Positions 42,582 through 53,400 of a stretch of DNA of 64,000 nt are shown piece by piece. The position numbers were made by a program, and so were the translations under genes. Every line of letters begins with the position of its first letter. Position 1 is the first letter of the stretch. The notes under the pieces are model-generated. The model ran no database searches. It saw only the letters and a program-made list of their open reading frames with translations, and had not been told where the DNA came from. Source of the DNA: Serratia liquefaciens (lineage in GTDB: Bacteria > Pseudomonadota > Gammaproteobacteria > Enterobacterales > Enterobacteriaceae); assembly GCF_027594825.1 (NCBI RefSeq), contig NZ_CP088930.1, positions 1,797,019 through 1,861,018 of the forward strand. Reading direction: 5' to 3'.

Positions 42582-45260
42582 ATGTCTGAAAACTTTCGCC
42601 AACAAGACACCTCGGTCATTCCACGGCAGGCCGTGCCGGAGCAGCCTGAATATCCCAACGCCTATGGCGATGAGGATCTCAACTGCGTCGCGCTGAAACA
42701 GCGCCTTGAGCAGTTCCAACTGTGGCTGGCGGCGGCATTCAACGCCGGCTCCAGCGCCGAAAGCCTGGTCGCCGCCCGCAGCGACTTTATCGATCGCCTG
42801 CTGCGTCGTCTGTGGGTGTTCTACGGTTTCGAAGATATTCCGGAAACCGCCTTGGTGGCGGTCGGTGGCTATGGCCGTGGCGAATTGCACCCGCTTTCGG
42901 ACATTGACGTGCTGGTGCTGAGTCAGCGCCGTCTGAATGAACAGCAGTCCCAGCGCGTGGGAGAATTTATCACCCTGCTGTGGGATCTTAAGCTGGAAGT
43001 GGGCCACAGCGTACGCACGCTGGAAGAGTGTCTGCTGGAGGGCCTGGCGGATCTGACCGTCGCCACCAACCTGATTGAATCGCGTATGATCTGCGGCGAT
43101 GTAGCCCTGTTCCTGCAAATGCAAAAGCACATTTTCAGCGACGGCTTCTGGCCCTCCCCCCAATTTTTCCACGCCAAGGTGGTCGAACAGCAAGAGCGCC
43201 ACCAACGCTACCACGGTACCAGCTACAATCTGGAACCGGACATCAAAAGCAGCCCCGGCGGCCTGCGGGACATTCACACCCTGCTGTGGGTAGCACGCCG
43301 TCATTTCGGTGCCACGTCGCTGGACGAAATGGTCGGATTCGGTTTTCTGACCCAGGCCGAACGCAACGAGCTTAACGAATGCCAAAGCTTCCTGTGGCGC
43401 ATTCGCTTCGCGCTGCATCTGGTGTTGCCCCGCTACGATAACCGATTGCTGTTCGATCGCCAGCTCAACGTGGCGCAGCTGCTGCGTTATGAGGGGGAAG
43501 GCAACGAGCCGGTCGAGCGCATGATGAAAGATTTTTATCGCATGACGCGCCGCGTCGGCGAACTGAACCACATGCTGCTGCAACTGTTCGATGAGGCCAT
43601 TCTGGCGTTGGACGCCACGGAAAAACCCCGGCCGTTGAACGAAGATTTCCAACTGCGCGGTGATTTGATCGACCTGCGTGACGAAACGCTGTTTATCCGC
43701 CAGCCGGAATCGATCATGCGGATGTTCTACCTGATGGTGCGCAACCGCGAAATCAAAGGTATTTACTCCACCACCGTACGCCAACTGCGCCATGCGCGCC
43801 GCCATCTGAAACAGCCGCTGTGCACCATTCCGGAAGCACGCGATCTGTTTATGGCCATTCTGCGCCATCCGGGTGCCGTCTCGCGGGCGCTGGTGCCGAT
43901 GCACCGCCACAGCGTGCTGTGGGCCTATATGCCGCAATGGGGCAAGATCGTCGGGCAAATGCAATTCGATCTGTTTCACGCCTACACCGTAGACGAACAC
44001 ACCATTCGCGTCCTGCAAAAGCTGGAAAGCTTTGCCGATGCCGAAACGCGGCCACGCCATCCGTTATGCGTTGAGCTGTATCCGCGCTTGCCGAATCCGG
44101 AACTTCTGCTGCTGGCGGCGCTGTTCCACGATATCGCCAAAGGCCGCGGCGGCGACCACTCGATCCTCGGCGCGCAGGATGCATTGGAGTTCGCCGAGCT
44201 GCATGGTTTGAATTCCCGTGAGTCGCAACTGGTGGCCTGGCTGGTACGCTGCCATTTATTGATGTCGGTCACCGCCCAGCGGCGCGACATTCAGGATCCG
44301 ACGGTGATTCAGCAGTTCAGCGCCGAAGTGCAGAGTGAAACCCGTCTGCGCTATCTGGTCTGCCTGACCGTAGCGGATATCTGCGCCACCAACGAGACCC
44401 TATGGAACAGCTGGAAACAGAGCCTGTTGCGGGAACTCTATTTCGCCACCGAAAAACAGCTGCGCCGCGGCATGCAAAACAGCCCGGATTTGCGCGAACG
44501 CGTGCGTCACCACCGCCTGCAAGCACTGGCGCTGCTGCGCATGGACAATATCGACGAAGAAGCGCTGCACCGTATCTGGAGCCGCTGTCGCGCCGATTAC
44601 TTCCTGCGCCATTCGCCGAACCAATTGGCCTGGCACGCACGCCATCTGCTGGCCCATGACTCCACCAAGCCGCTGGTGCTGGTCAGCCGTCAGGCTACGC
44701 GCGGCGGCACCGAGATTTTCATCTGGAGTCCGGATCGCCCGTACCTGTTTGCCGCCGTGGCCGGCGAAATGGATCGCCGTAACCTGAGCGTGCATGACGC
44801 GCAAATCTTCACCAACCGCGACGGCATGGCAATGGATACCTTTATCGTACTGGAGCCGGATGGCAGCCCGCTGGCGCAGGACCGCCATGCGGCGATCCGT
44901 CATGCGTTGGTGCAGGCCATTACCCAGCGGGAATATCAGCCGCCGCGCGTGCGCAGGCCGTCCTCCAAGCTGCGCCATTTCAGCGTACCGACGGAAGTCA
45001 GCTTCCTGCCGACCCACACCGACCGCCGCAGCTATCTGGAACTGACCGCGCTCGATCAGCCAGGCCTGCTGGCCCGGGTGGGCGAAGTGTTCGCCGATCT
45101 CGGGTTGTCACTGCACGGCGCGCGTATCTCCACCATCGGCGAACGGGTCGAGGATTTATTTATTCTGGCCGACAGAGATCGACGCGCCCTTAACCCGGAA
45201 ACGCGCAGAAAGTTGGAACAACGGTTGACAGAGGCCCTCAATCCAAACGATAAAATGTGA
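42582..45260 (+). CDS. glnD: Bifunctional uridylyltransferase/uridylyl-removing enzyme
   Basis: Primary nitrogen sensor that uridylylates PII (GlnB/GlnK) when glutamine is low and reverses this when it is high. Nucleotidyltransferase domain with [19 protein letters not shown] (~residues 91-109), HD domain [14 protein letters not shown] (~505-520), and two ACT domains at the C terminus (~705 and ~815) that bind glutamine. 892 residues (E. coli 890). Confidence 0.97.
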   Translation: MSENFRQQDTSVIPRQAVPEQPEYPNAYGDEDLNCVALKQRLEQFQLWLAAAFNAGSSAESLVAARSDFIDRLLRRLWVFYGFEDIPETALVAVGGYGRGELHPLSDIDVLVLSQRRLNEQQSQRVGEFITLLWDLKLEVGHSVRTLEECLLEGLADLTVATNLIESRMICGDVALFLQMQKHIFSDGFWPSPQFFHAKVVEQQERHQRYHGTSYNLEPDIKSSPGGLRDIHTLLWVARRHFGATSLDEMVGFGFLTQAERNELNECQSFLWRIRFALHLVLPRYDNRLLFDRQLNVAQLLRYEGEGNEPVERMMKDFYRMTRRVGELNHMLLQLFDEAILALDATEKPRPLNEDFQLRGDLIDLRDETLFIRQPESIMRMFYLMVRNREIKGIYSTTVRQLRHARRHLKQPLCTIPEARDLFMAILRHPGAVSRALVPMHRHSVLWAYMPQWGKIVGQMQFDLFHAYTVDEHTIRVLQKLESFADAETRPRHPLCVELYPRLPNPELLLLAALFHDIAKGRGGDHSILGAQDALEFAELHGLNSRESQLVAWLVRCHLLMSVTAQRRDIQDPTVIQQFSAEVQSETRLRYLVCLTVADICATNETLWNSWKQSLLRELYFATEKQLRRGMQNSPDLRERVRHHRLQALALLRMDNIDEEALHRIWSRCRADYFLRHSPNQLAWHARHLLAHDSTKPLVLVSRQATRGGTEIFIWSPDRPYLFAAVAGEMDRRNLSVHDAQIFTNRDGMAMDTFIVLEPDGSPLAQDRHAAIRHALVQAITQREYQPPRVRRPSSKLRHFSVPTEVSFLPTHTDRRSYLELTALDQPGLLARVGEVFADLGLSLHGARISTIGERVEDLFILADRDRRALNPETRRKLEQRLTEALNPNDKM

Positions 45261-45303
45261 TACAAGTAACCTTTTCGTAGACAACATCAGGACAGAGAAC
45301 AGC

Positions 45304-46128
45304 ATGCAGCAATTACAAAACGTTATTGAAAACGCCTTCGAACGCCGCGCGGAAATCACCCCGGCGAACGTAGACACCGTAACGCGCGAAGCGGTAAACC
45401 AGGTGATCGGCCTGCTGGACAGCGGCGCCCTGCGCGTTGCCGAGAAGATTGACGGTCAGTGGGTAACGCATCAGTGGCTGAAAAAGGCCGTGCTGCTTTC
45501 TTTCCGCATCAACGACAACAAAGTGATGGACGGTGCCGAAACCCGTTATTACGACAAGGTTCCGATGAAGTTCGCCGACTACGACGAAGCGCGCTTCCAG
45601 AAAGAAGGCTTCCGCGTAGTGCCTCCGGCTACCGTTCGCCAGGGCGCATTCATCGCCCGCAACACGGTGCTGATGCCATCCTATGTGAACATCGGTGCTT
45701 ACGTTGACGAAGGCAGCATGGTTGACACCTGGGCTACCGTCGGCTCTTGCGCGCAAATCGGCAAGAACGTTCACCTGTCCGGCGGCGTCGGCATCGGTGG
45801 CGTACTGGAGCCTCTGCAGGCCAACCCGACCATCATTGAAGACAACTGCTTCATCGGCGCGCGTTCAGAAGTGGTTGAAGGCGTGATCGTCGAAGAAGGT
45901 TCAGTGATTTCCATGGGCGTATACCTGGGCCAGAGCACCCGCATTTACGACCGCGAAACCGGCGAAGTGCACTACGGCCGCGTGCCTGCCGGCTCGGTGG
46001 TGGTTTCCGGTAACCTGCCGTCCAAAGATGGCTCTTACAGCCTGTATTGCGCGGTGATCGTCAAAAAAGTCGATGCCAAGACGCGCGGTAAAGTCGGCAT
46101 TAATGAGTTATTACGCACCATCGACTAA
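45304..46128 (+). CDS. dapD: 2,3,4,5-tetrahydropyridine-2,6-dicarboxylate N-succinyltransferase
   Basis: Succinyl-CoA-dependent step of the diaminopimelate/lysine pathway. N-terminal helical domain, left-handed beta-helix (~100-230; [20 protein letters not shown]) and C-terminal tail. 274 residues as in E. coli. Follows glnD by 43 bp and has a strong terminator. Confidence 0.98.
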   Translation: MQQLQNVIENAFERRAEITPANVDTVTREAVNQVIGLLDSGALRVAEKIDGQWVTHQWLKKAVLLSFRINDNKVMDGAETRYYDKVPMKFADYDEARFQKEGFRVVPPATVRQGAFIARNTVLMPSYVNIGAYVDEGSMVDTWATVGSCAQIGKNVHLSGGVGIGGVLEPLQANPTIIEDNCFIGARSEVVEGVIVEEGSVISMGVYLGQSTRIYDRETGEVHYGRVPAGSVVVSGNLPSKDGSYSLYCAVIVKKVDAKTRGKVGINELLRTID

Positions 46129-46135
46129 GCTGAAG

Positions 46136-46164
46136 ATAGCGGGTGAATCACCCGCTATTTTTTT
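46136..46164 (+). terminator. dapD terminator
   Basis: 10-bp perfect stem ATAGCGGGTG / CACCCGCTAT, loop AAT, then seven T residues. Confidence 0.93.
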
Positions 46165-46257
46165 GTCTTCATTACGTGAGCAGTCACAGTCTCTGGCGCG
46201 GTTATTCGCCATAATCCCAGACCGTGGAATAAAGTTTATTTATAAGGTGGCGCTATT

Positions 46258-46647
46258 ATGTATGACAACCTGAAAAGCTTAGGAATCAATCAACCGGAAG
46301 ATGTCGATCGCTATAGCCTGCGTCAGGAGGCCAATAACGACATTCTTAAGATTTATTTCCGCAAGGATAAAGGCGAGTTCTTTGCCAAAAGCGTGAAATT
46401 CAAATATCCGCGCCAACGCAAGACCGTGGTCGCGGACAATGCCGGCCAGGGTTACAAAGAAATCCACGAAATTAACCCGAACCTGCGCTACGTCATCGAT
46501 GAGCTGGACCAGCTGTGCCAGCGGGACCAGGTCGAAGTGGATCTGAAACGCAAAATTCTTGATGACCTGCGTCATCTGGAAGGCGTAGTTTCCCACAAGA
46601 TTGCCGAGATCGAATCCGATCTGGAAAAGCTGACCCGCGGGAAGTAA
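46258..46647 (+). CDS. yaeH: UPF0325 family protein YaeH
   Basis: Conserved cytoplasmic protein of unknown function, 129 residues (E. coli 128), nearly identical at the N terminus ([20 protein letters not shown]). Predicted alpha-helical, with a charged, coiled-coil-like C-terminal half. Position after dapD is as in E. coli. TAAGGTGG precedes the start. Confidence 0.93.
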   Translation: MYDNLKSLGINQPEDVDRYSLRQEANNDILKIYFRKDKGEFFAKSVKFKYPRQRKTVVADNAGQGYKEIHEINPNLRYVIDELDQLCQRDQVEVDLKRKILDDLRHLEGVVSHKIAEIESDLEKLTRGK

Positions 46648-46673
46648 GGGTTTAGCGAACTGATACTACAGAT

Positions 46674-46732
46674 TGTAGGGGCGCAGCATGCTGCGCCCGC
46701 ATTAATCGGGGCGAATATATTCGCCTCCTACA
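46674..46732. repeat. Double-palindrome intergenic repeat
   Basis: Bounded by TGTAGG / CCTACA inverted ends (46674-46679, 46727-46732) and containing two perfect palindromes: a 20-bp GC-rich one (46679-46698) and GGCGAATATATTCGCC (46710-46725). Lies between convergent yaeH and yqcA, exactly where gene order leaves the E. coli dapD-yaeH context. The structure is typical of dispersed extragenic palindromes; copy number was not tested. Confidence 0.75.
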
Positions 46733-46745
46733 GGCGCAGGGTAAA

Positions 46746-47195
46746 TTATTTCAGCAATGTGGCCCACTGCTCGACCCACGGACAGGAAACCACTTCCGGC
46801 TCAGGCTGTTCCATCGCATCGATTTCCAGCACTTCACCCACGCGGGTTGCCCCTTGCTCTTGCAGCAATGCGTCAAATGCGCGCCCTGCGCCGCAGAAGT
46901 TATCGTAGCTGCTGTCACCCAAGGCGATCAGACCATAGCGCAGCTCTGGCTGGTAGCCGACCTGATCGCGAATGGCATGGAACAGCGGTGCAATGCTGTC
47001 CGGCAAATCGCCCTGACCGGTGGTGGAGGTAATCACCAACGCGTAATGCTGACGGTAAAACTGCCAGGCTTCAAGCGTGCCCTCCTCGAACAGTTTGACC
47101 TCATGCCCCTGTTCGCTGAGGATATTTTCCGCTTCTTCCGCTACCAGCAGTGAGTTGCCGTAAACCGTTCCCACGAAGATTCCAACCTGAGCCAT
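46746..47195 (-). CDS. yqcA: Short-chain flavodoxin YqcA
   Basis: FMN-binding flavodoxin of 149 residues, as in E. coli. Phosphate loop GTVYGNS at residues ~8-14 and flavin-contact segments [12 protein letters not shown] and [13 protein letters not shown]. Physiological partner not established. Downstream of truC (33-bp gap), the E. coli order. Confidence 0.93.
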   Translation of the reverse strand: MAQVGIFVGTVYGNSLLVAEEAENILSEQGHEVKLFEEGTLEAWQFYRQHYALVITSTTGQGDLPDSIAPLFHAIRDQVGYQPELRYGLIALGDSSYDNFCGAGRAFDALLQEQGATRVGEVLEIDAMEQPEPEVVSCPWVEQWATLLK

Positions 47196-47228
47196 TGCTC
47201 CTACTCCCTTAAATACCTTTAGAAATGA

Positions 47229-47999
47229 TCAGTTATCCTGACCGCTAGCCGAGGGAAACTCAACCCCGGCAAGCTCAGGGATACTCTCCGCCCAGCCAAA
47301 CTGTGACATAACGCCCTGCCAGGACTGGTCCCAGCGAGCGGAAATCTGCAGCGGTTTGCCGGTCACCGGATGAGTCAGCTGCAGATGGCTGGCGTGCAGC
47401 ATCAGGCGCGAGCAACCGAAATGCTCGGCCATGCCGCGGTTCTGGCGCAGGTCACCGTGCTTGCTGTCACCGATGATGGGATGGCGGATATGTACCATAT
47501 GGCGCCGCAGCTGGTGCTTGCGGCCATGTTCCGGTTTCAGCTCAACCAGGCTGTAGCGTGCGCTGTCGTAACGGCCAATCGCCACCGGCATCTCTGCCTG
47601 CGCCAGCGGCCGATAATGGGTGATCGCCGGCTGCGGGCCTTTGTCCGCCGAGGCAAACTTGTCGGCGATTTTGTCCAGCTCTTCCGTCAACGGGTAATCG
47701 AGGGTATCGCCTTCCAGCACGTAGCCGCGCACCACCGCATGGTAGGTTTTCTGCATTTGGTGCTGTTCAAGCTGCTGCGACAACAGCCGCGCCACCTCGC
47801 TGGACAGCGCCATCAGCAACACGCCGGATGTAGGACGATCAAGGCGATGCACGGTAAACACATGCTGGCCAATCTGATCGCGCACGGTCTGCATCACAAA
47901 CCGGGTTTCATGGCGATCCAGCCAGCTGCGGTGCACCAGCCAACCGGACGGCTTGTTCACCGCCACCAGGTGCTCGTCCTGATACAAAACCTCAATCAC
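47229..47999 (-). CDS. truC: tRNA pseudouridine(65) synthase
   Basis: RluA-family pseudouridine synthase modifying U65 of tRNA-Ile1 and tRNA-Asp. Catalytic aspartate in HRLDRPTSGVLL (~residue 54); GRKHQLRRHMVHIRHPIIGD is the conserved C-terminal motif. 256 residues. In E. coli yqcC lies directly upstream; here pbpC and the macroglobulin gene are interposed. Confidence 0.95.
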   Translation of the reverse strand: MIEVLYQDEHLVAVNKPSGWLVHRSWLDRHETRFVMQTVRDQIGQHVFTVHRLDRPTSGVLLMALSSEVARLLSQQLEQHQMQKTYHAVVRGYVLEGDTLDYPLTEELDKIADKFASADKGPQPAITHYRPLAQAEMPVAIGRYDSARYSLVELKPEHGRKHQLRRHMVHIRHPIIGDSKHGDLRQNRGMAEHFGCSRLMLHASHLQLTHPVTGKPLQISARWDQSWQGVMSQFGWAESIPELAGVEFPSASGQDN

Positions 48000-48059
48000 A
48001 ATCTCTTTTCCTACGTAAAAGCCCAGATTCCGGCGCGAGTATACAGGAGTGCGTCAGGG

Positions 48060-50408
48060 CTAGTTAACCCATTCGATGGTCACCAGACGACTATCGGCCC
48101 GGCCGCGATCGTCCACCGCCCGAATGCGGTACTGCCCGTTGTTGATCGGTCGCCAGTCGATGGCCTTTTTGCTGGCGCTGCTGCCGAGATAAATGTCGTC
48201 AACAAACCAGTACACCGTTTTGCTGTCGGCATCGGTCACTGCGTTGAAGGCAATTTTATCGCGTCCCTGCTGCGATTGCCGCAGGGTATAGGTGGTGTTC
48301 TTGAGCGGCGAGGTGATGCGCGGCGCATTACCCCCAACGGCAATGCCGTTATCCTTGCAGCGATTTATCGGCGGCGAGCGCTTAGGCAACCCGGCCTGAG
48401 CGAACACGTTGGCCAGATCGGAAGGCCAGAACTCAAACACTTCAGTGCGGGTTTGCGCCTGGTCATAGGGCGGACAGGCCACCTCACCGCTGTGAATATC
48501 CAGCACCACCGGCCGATAAACGCTGTCGACCTTGATCGGTGACTTGCCGGGTATAAACCAGGTTTTGCCCTTTTGCTGGCACCAGGGGGTAGGTAAATCG
48601 CCGCTGGCCAGGCAAATATCCACCCGCCGCAACCGCTTCGGGAATGGCTGTCGGGGCTCCCGCAGCGAGGGATAGCTGGCATGCACACTGTCGATAATAT
48701 TGAAGAATAACGGGGCCGCTGCATCGGCACCCACCAGGGCATTATTGCCGCGACTGTCGAAGTTCCCTTCCCACACCACCAGCACGTAGGGCCCGAAAAT
48801 CCCTACGCTCCAGGCATCGCGAAATCCCCATGAAGTCCCGGTTTTCCAATAGACCGGCAGCGACGATGAGCGCTGCGCCAACGTGTCTCCCGGCCGTCGG
48901 TGTTGTCGCAGCATATCCAGAGTAATAAAACTGGCCTCTTCGCTGAGCAAGCGCACCGCCGGCGTCTCCACATCGCTACTCAGCATGCGCAATGGGCGCA
49001 ATGCGCCGCGATTCGCCAACAAAGCATAGAGTTTCGCCAGTTCCTGAGCGGTAACCTCACCGCCCCCCAATACCAGCGACAAGCCATAGTGGTTCTCGCT
49101 GGCCATATTCTCGACGCCGCTCAGGCGCAAGAACTGGTAGAACGTCGGCTGCCGCAGCTGCGACGCCACGTATACAGCGGGAATATTGCGGCTAAAATTC
49201 AGCGCATCGGTGGCCGTTACCGGCCCGAGAAAACGCCGGTCAAAATTCTCCGGCGCGTAGGCACCAAATGAGGAGGGCACATCTTTCAGAATGGTCATCG
49301 GATGCAGCACGCCCTGCTCCATGCCCAGAGCATAGATAAAGGGCTTCAGGGTCGATCCGGGCGAACGCTTGGCATGGGTCCCGTTCACCTGCCCTTGAAT
49401 CTGGCGGTTGTAATAGTCTGCCGACCCCACCAGCGCCCTGACCCCCATATCGCGGCTGTCCACCAGCAGCACTGCGGCATTGTGGATCCCACGGCTCTGA
49501 TTGCGGGCAATAAAGGCGTTTACCTGGCGTTCGACCAAACGTTGCAGCCCGACGTCCAGCGTGGTGTCGACGCGGCTGTTTCGCTTCACCCACTGCGGAG
49601 TTTGCTGGCGCAGTTGCTCGATAAAGTGCGGTGCTATATAGGGCATCTGCTCGGGTTGACGCAGCGCCAGGGGAAGCCGAAACAGGGCCTGTTGGCTGCT
49701 GTCGGTCGCGTAGACTTGCTGCCAGCGCTGGAACAAGCGGTCGCGCGCCTGCGTCAGGGCAACGCCCAGCACGCCCGTTTTGGGCTCCAAACGGTAACTG
49801 GGTGACTGCGGCAACACGGCCAGGGTTAACGCTTCCGGCAGGGTCAGGTCTCGCGGTGGCTTGGCGAAATAGATCAGGCTGGCGGCACCGATGCTTTCAA
49901 TATTGCGACCGTAAGGGGCATAGTTCAGATAAGCTTCCAAAATATCGTGCTTGGAGTAGCTCAGCTCAAGCTGTATCGCACGCGCGACCTGCAGCAGTTT
50001 GCCACCCGGCGTACGGGTGTTGAGATGCCAGCGCATGCGCGCCAGTTGCATGCTGATGGTCGAACCGCCCTGCATCCTGCCACCGGAAACATAGCTGCGC
50101 CAGAAGCCGCGCGCCAGGCTTACGGGGTTAAAACCGGGATTGTAGTAAAACCACCGATCCTCATGCAGCAGCAGACCACGCACCGCCAAAGGTGAAATGT
50201 CTTCCAGCGGGGTCCACAGCCGGTAACGATCGTCATTGGCCAGCGTGATGCGCATCAGCGTACCTTGACGATCATAGTAGGTGGAGGACAGCGGTAATTC
50301 TTGCGCCAACGGCGGGTGCGGCCATAGCCGAATGGCGCCAAGCACCAGCGCGAGCAGAAAGACCGCCATCAAGCTGTTCTGCAGCCAGGGTGTTTTCAGG
50401 ATTTTCAT
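48060..50408 (-). CDS. pbpC: Penicillin-binding protein 1C
   Basis: Bifunctional peptidoglycan synthase anchored by an N-terminal helix (~14-28). GT51 transglycosylase with E83 in the EDRWFYYNPG motif and GGSTISMQLAR (114-124). Transpeptidase with S352-x-x-K355 (SPGSTLK), S406-R-N408 and K522-T-G524. A C-terminal BiPBP_C immunoglobulin-like domain ends at residue 782. It pairs with the macroglobulin gene directly upstream; in bacteria such pairs are thought to repair peptidoglycan after periplasmic protease attack. Confidence 0.95.
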   Translation of the reverse strand: MKILKTPWLQNSLMAVFLLALVLGAIRLWPHPPLAQELPLSSTYYDRQGTLMRITLANDDRYRLWTPLEDISPLAVRGLLLHEDRWFYYNPGFNPVSLARGFWRSYVSGGRMQGGSTISMQLARMRWHLNTRTPGGKLLQVARAIQLELSYSKHDILEAYLNYAPYGRNIESIGAASLIYFAKPPRDLTLPEALTLAVLPQSPSYRLEPKTGVLGVALTQARDRLFQRWQQVYATDSSQQALFRLPLALRQPEQMPYIAPHFIEQLRQQTPQWVKRNSRVDTTLDVGLQRLVERQVNAFIARNQSRGIHNAAVLLVDSRDMGVRALVGSADYYNRQIQGQVNGTHAKRSPGSTLKPFIYALGMEQGVLHPMTILKDVPSSFGAYAPENFDRRFLGPVTATDALNFSRNIPAVYVASQLRQPTFYQFLRLSGVENMASENHYGLSLVLGGGEVTAQELAKLYALLANRGALRPLRMLSSDVETPAVRLLSEEASFITLDMLRQHRRPGDTLAQRSSSLPVYWKTGTSWGFRDAWSVGIFGPYVLVVWEGNFDSRGNNALVGADAAAPLFFNIIDSVHASYPSLREPRQPFPKRLRRVDICLASGDLPTPWCQQKGKTWFIPGKSPIKVDSVYRPVVLDIHSGEVACPPYDQAQTRTEVFEFWPSDLANVFAQAGLPKRSPPINRCKDNGIAVGGNAPRITSPLKNTTYTLRQSQQGRDKIAFNAVTDADSKTVYWFVDDIYLGSSASKKAIDWRPINNGQYRIRAVDDRGRADSRLVTIEWVN

Positions 50409-50464
50409 CGGGTCTCAACGCGCTGACGTCGGGCTGCGGAGATTAGCCCGACGTCAGCCACAGC

Positions 50465-53400
50465 TTATTTATTTTCCGCCGGCACCACCACCAGCTTACC
50501 GCTGCCGACCGACATGGCCTGTATTTCACGGTCATACATGGCTTCGCCATAGGCCGGTGGGATGACAAAGCTGCCGGTATTGGTCGCTTTAATCTGGTAA
50601 ACGAACGTCTGCACCTCGGTGCTGGCACTGCCGTAAATGATCACCCGATCTTCACGAATATCGCTGTAATCCGGCGCCCAGCTGGATCCTGAAGCCGCCA
50701 GCGGTGACTGCCAACCGCTGCTTTGCGCTTCCCCCTCGCTGCCTTCTTCAGCGGCTGGTTCCGGCGGCGTTTGTTGCACCACTTCGAACCCGCCCGGCAA
50801 CAGATCGACAATCGCCAGATTGCTCAACCCCTCTTTAGCGTTAGCGCGGATTTTCAGATGTACATTGACCTTCTGCCCCAGCGTTACCTGCGTGACCGGC
50901 TTACCCTGCTCATCGGTGTAATCGCGGGTGATTTCCAGCCCGCGTGCCAGGGCTTTCTGTGGCGCAACAAGGTCATAACCTGCCTGAGTCACCGAGTACC
51001 AGGCCGGCGCATCGCCGCTGTTGGTGAAGCGGACAGCGGCGGCATCAGCGGTAAACTGCCCTTTGGCAAACAGCCCCTGCAGCTCGGCTATCCGCTGTGG
51101 TGCCGCATTGCCGCCTTTACCGATCTGTGCAATCTCCAGCGCACCCGCGTTGGCAGACTGCGCCACCTGAGCCGAATAGCTCTCCAGCGCCAGTATGCTC
51201 ATCGCGGAAGAGTAGGTGGTGTAACGCTCTTCTTTCAGCGCCTTCACCATGTTCTCCAGCACCTGCGGCGGAATCGATGCCACCTTTTCCGGGAAATGGC
51301 GGGTAATCAAATACAGCCGCGTCGCATCCTGCACCAGTGGATCAAAGTAATTCTGCGTCCACCAGGCGTTGTCATAGGCTTTGCTCAACTGCTGCCAGCT
51401 TGGCTGCAACAGTGCAGCGGCCTCGTCATCCATCTTCAGCAATTGATAAGAAGATGCCAGATACAGCGCGCTCAGATCGGTTTTCCAACTGTCCGGATAA
51501 CGTTTTTGCAGCGTATCCTGCACCATTGCCAGCGCATTGGTGGTCACCTCGCCTTGCCGCGTCAGCAAATAGATAGCCCAGCTGCGCAAACGCAGCAGAT
51601 ACAGGTCGTCAAAGCCGCTGGCCGCCAGTTCACGCAGTGCGCCGTTGGCTTCCTCAAGCATGCCCTCCGGCAGCGCATACCCGGCTTCTTTGGCCTCCAA
51701 CAGATACTGGACCACATACGGCGTAACGAAAGGATCGGCATCTGGTGATGACCGCCAGGCACCGATGGCCCCGCTATCATTCTGGCGAGAACGCAACACG
51801 CCGAGCAGGTTGCGTAGCTGTTTGCTAACCTCTGCCTGGCTCAGGCCCCCCGCCATTTCCGGATGACGGCTCTGCAGGATCAGCGGAATGGAGCGGCTGA
51901 CGATCTGCTCGGAACAGTAATAAGGGTAGTCTGCCAGGTATTGAGCCAGCCCGTTGGTCAGCACCAGCGGCGAATGGGAAACCGCCGCCTGGCGCTGCGC
52001 ATAGGCGTCAAACATCTGACGCAGGCCTTCGACGTTTTGGCTGCTGCCGCTCATCCGTCCCATCACCGTTTGGGTGCGGTACGGCATTGCCGGGCGCACC
52101 GAGGTGCTGATCGTGCGGCGGCTGCTCTTGTCGCCATAGCTGGCGTCAAACACCAAAGGTGCATCCCCCAACGCAGATTTGGCACGCAGTCGGAAATTAA
52201 CCACACCCTCGCGTTTTTCCGCCAGCGACAGACCTTGTACTGCGTTGTCCACCACTTCCAACTGAGGAGGTGGCGTCAAGTGCACGCTCACCGCCACCGG
52301 TTGACCGTTCAATCCTTCGAGGTTGTTACTGACGCCCACGCTGACGTCAAACTCATCGCCCGGTGCCACCATCGCCGGCACGTTTGGCGTCATGATGAAG
52401 TTGTCCCGCACCGTCGCGGCGGTTTGCGCCTTGCCGATTTTATCCGGCGTGACCGAGATAGCCATGACCCGGATTTTACCGTTGAAGTAATCCGGCACCG
52501 GATAGACGAATGACTTCTCGCCGTTCACCTCGGTGATGCCGGACCAGTAGGCGACCGGCTTATCGCGCTTGCGTTTGAACGGGTTCAGGTTGAGATCCAA
52601 CCCTTCCCCTGCGTCGCCGCCCGGGGCCGCCGTCAGCGCCATCAGCTTGCTGAACTCCGGCAGGATCAGGTCAAGAATTTGCGAGCTGGTGACGCTCAGT
52701 TCACGCTTGCTGAAGAAGAACTCCAGCGGATCTTTTAACCGGTAGCGAGCCACCTGCAGGATCCCTTCATCGACGGCAAACAACGCCACCTGCTGCGGGC
52801 CGTCGGTTTTCACCGACATGGTCAGATCCTCACCGGGCTTAATCACCGTCGGTGCCGTCACTTGCAGCCCATTTTGCCGTGCGCGGGTGCTGATTTTGAA
52901 AGGCATAACGCCGTAACTCAGCGGGCTCATAAAGATTTCGCTGGAGTTGACGTCGCGCACAAACTGCACGTTGATGTAACCGTTGCCCTCCATGCCGGCC
53001 GGCAGGCGAATTTTCTGTACCGAGCTGGTGGTGTCGCTATGGAACCACTGCCAGGCGTAAACCCGATCTTTCTCGATGGTGATCAGACCGCTACCGGTGT
53101 AAGGCGCGTTGATCGACACCTCTATCTCTTCGCCAGGCTGATATTCCGCCTGGTTCAGCTTCAATTTCAGTTCCGCATTGCGATCCAGCGAACGGCTAAG
53201 GTTGGCATTCCCGGCCACGCTGTAGGCAACGCGGTTAAGCACCTTGCCCTGCGCGTCTTCAATCACCAGCACAAAGTCACCCGGCTTGTCGGTCGCCAGC
53301 CGCAGATCATTCCCCTGTTCACTCAGTGCCAACGGCTGCTCCGACAGCGACACTTCCTTCATTTTCGATTGATATTTGTAAACGCCGGAATCCTGTTTGG

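Noticed and set aside
42345..44060. 571-codon open frame on the minus strand
   Set aside because: Antisense to map and glnD, both unmistakable. The translation is low-complexity-like (His/Gln/Arg rich), as expected for an antisense shadow.
46073..46273. 66-codon frame between dapD and yaeH
   Set aside because: It crosses the dapD terminator and the yaeH start, and has no homology or ribosome site.
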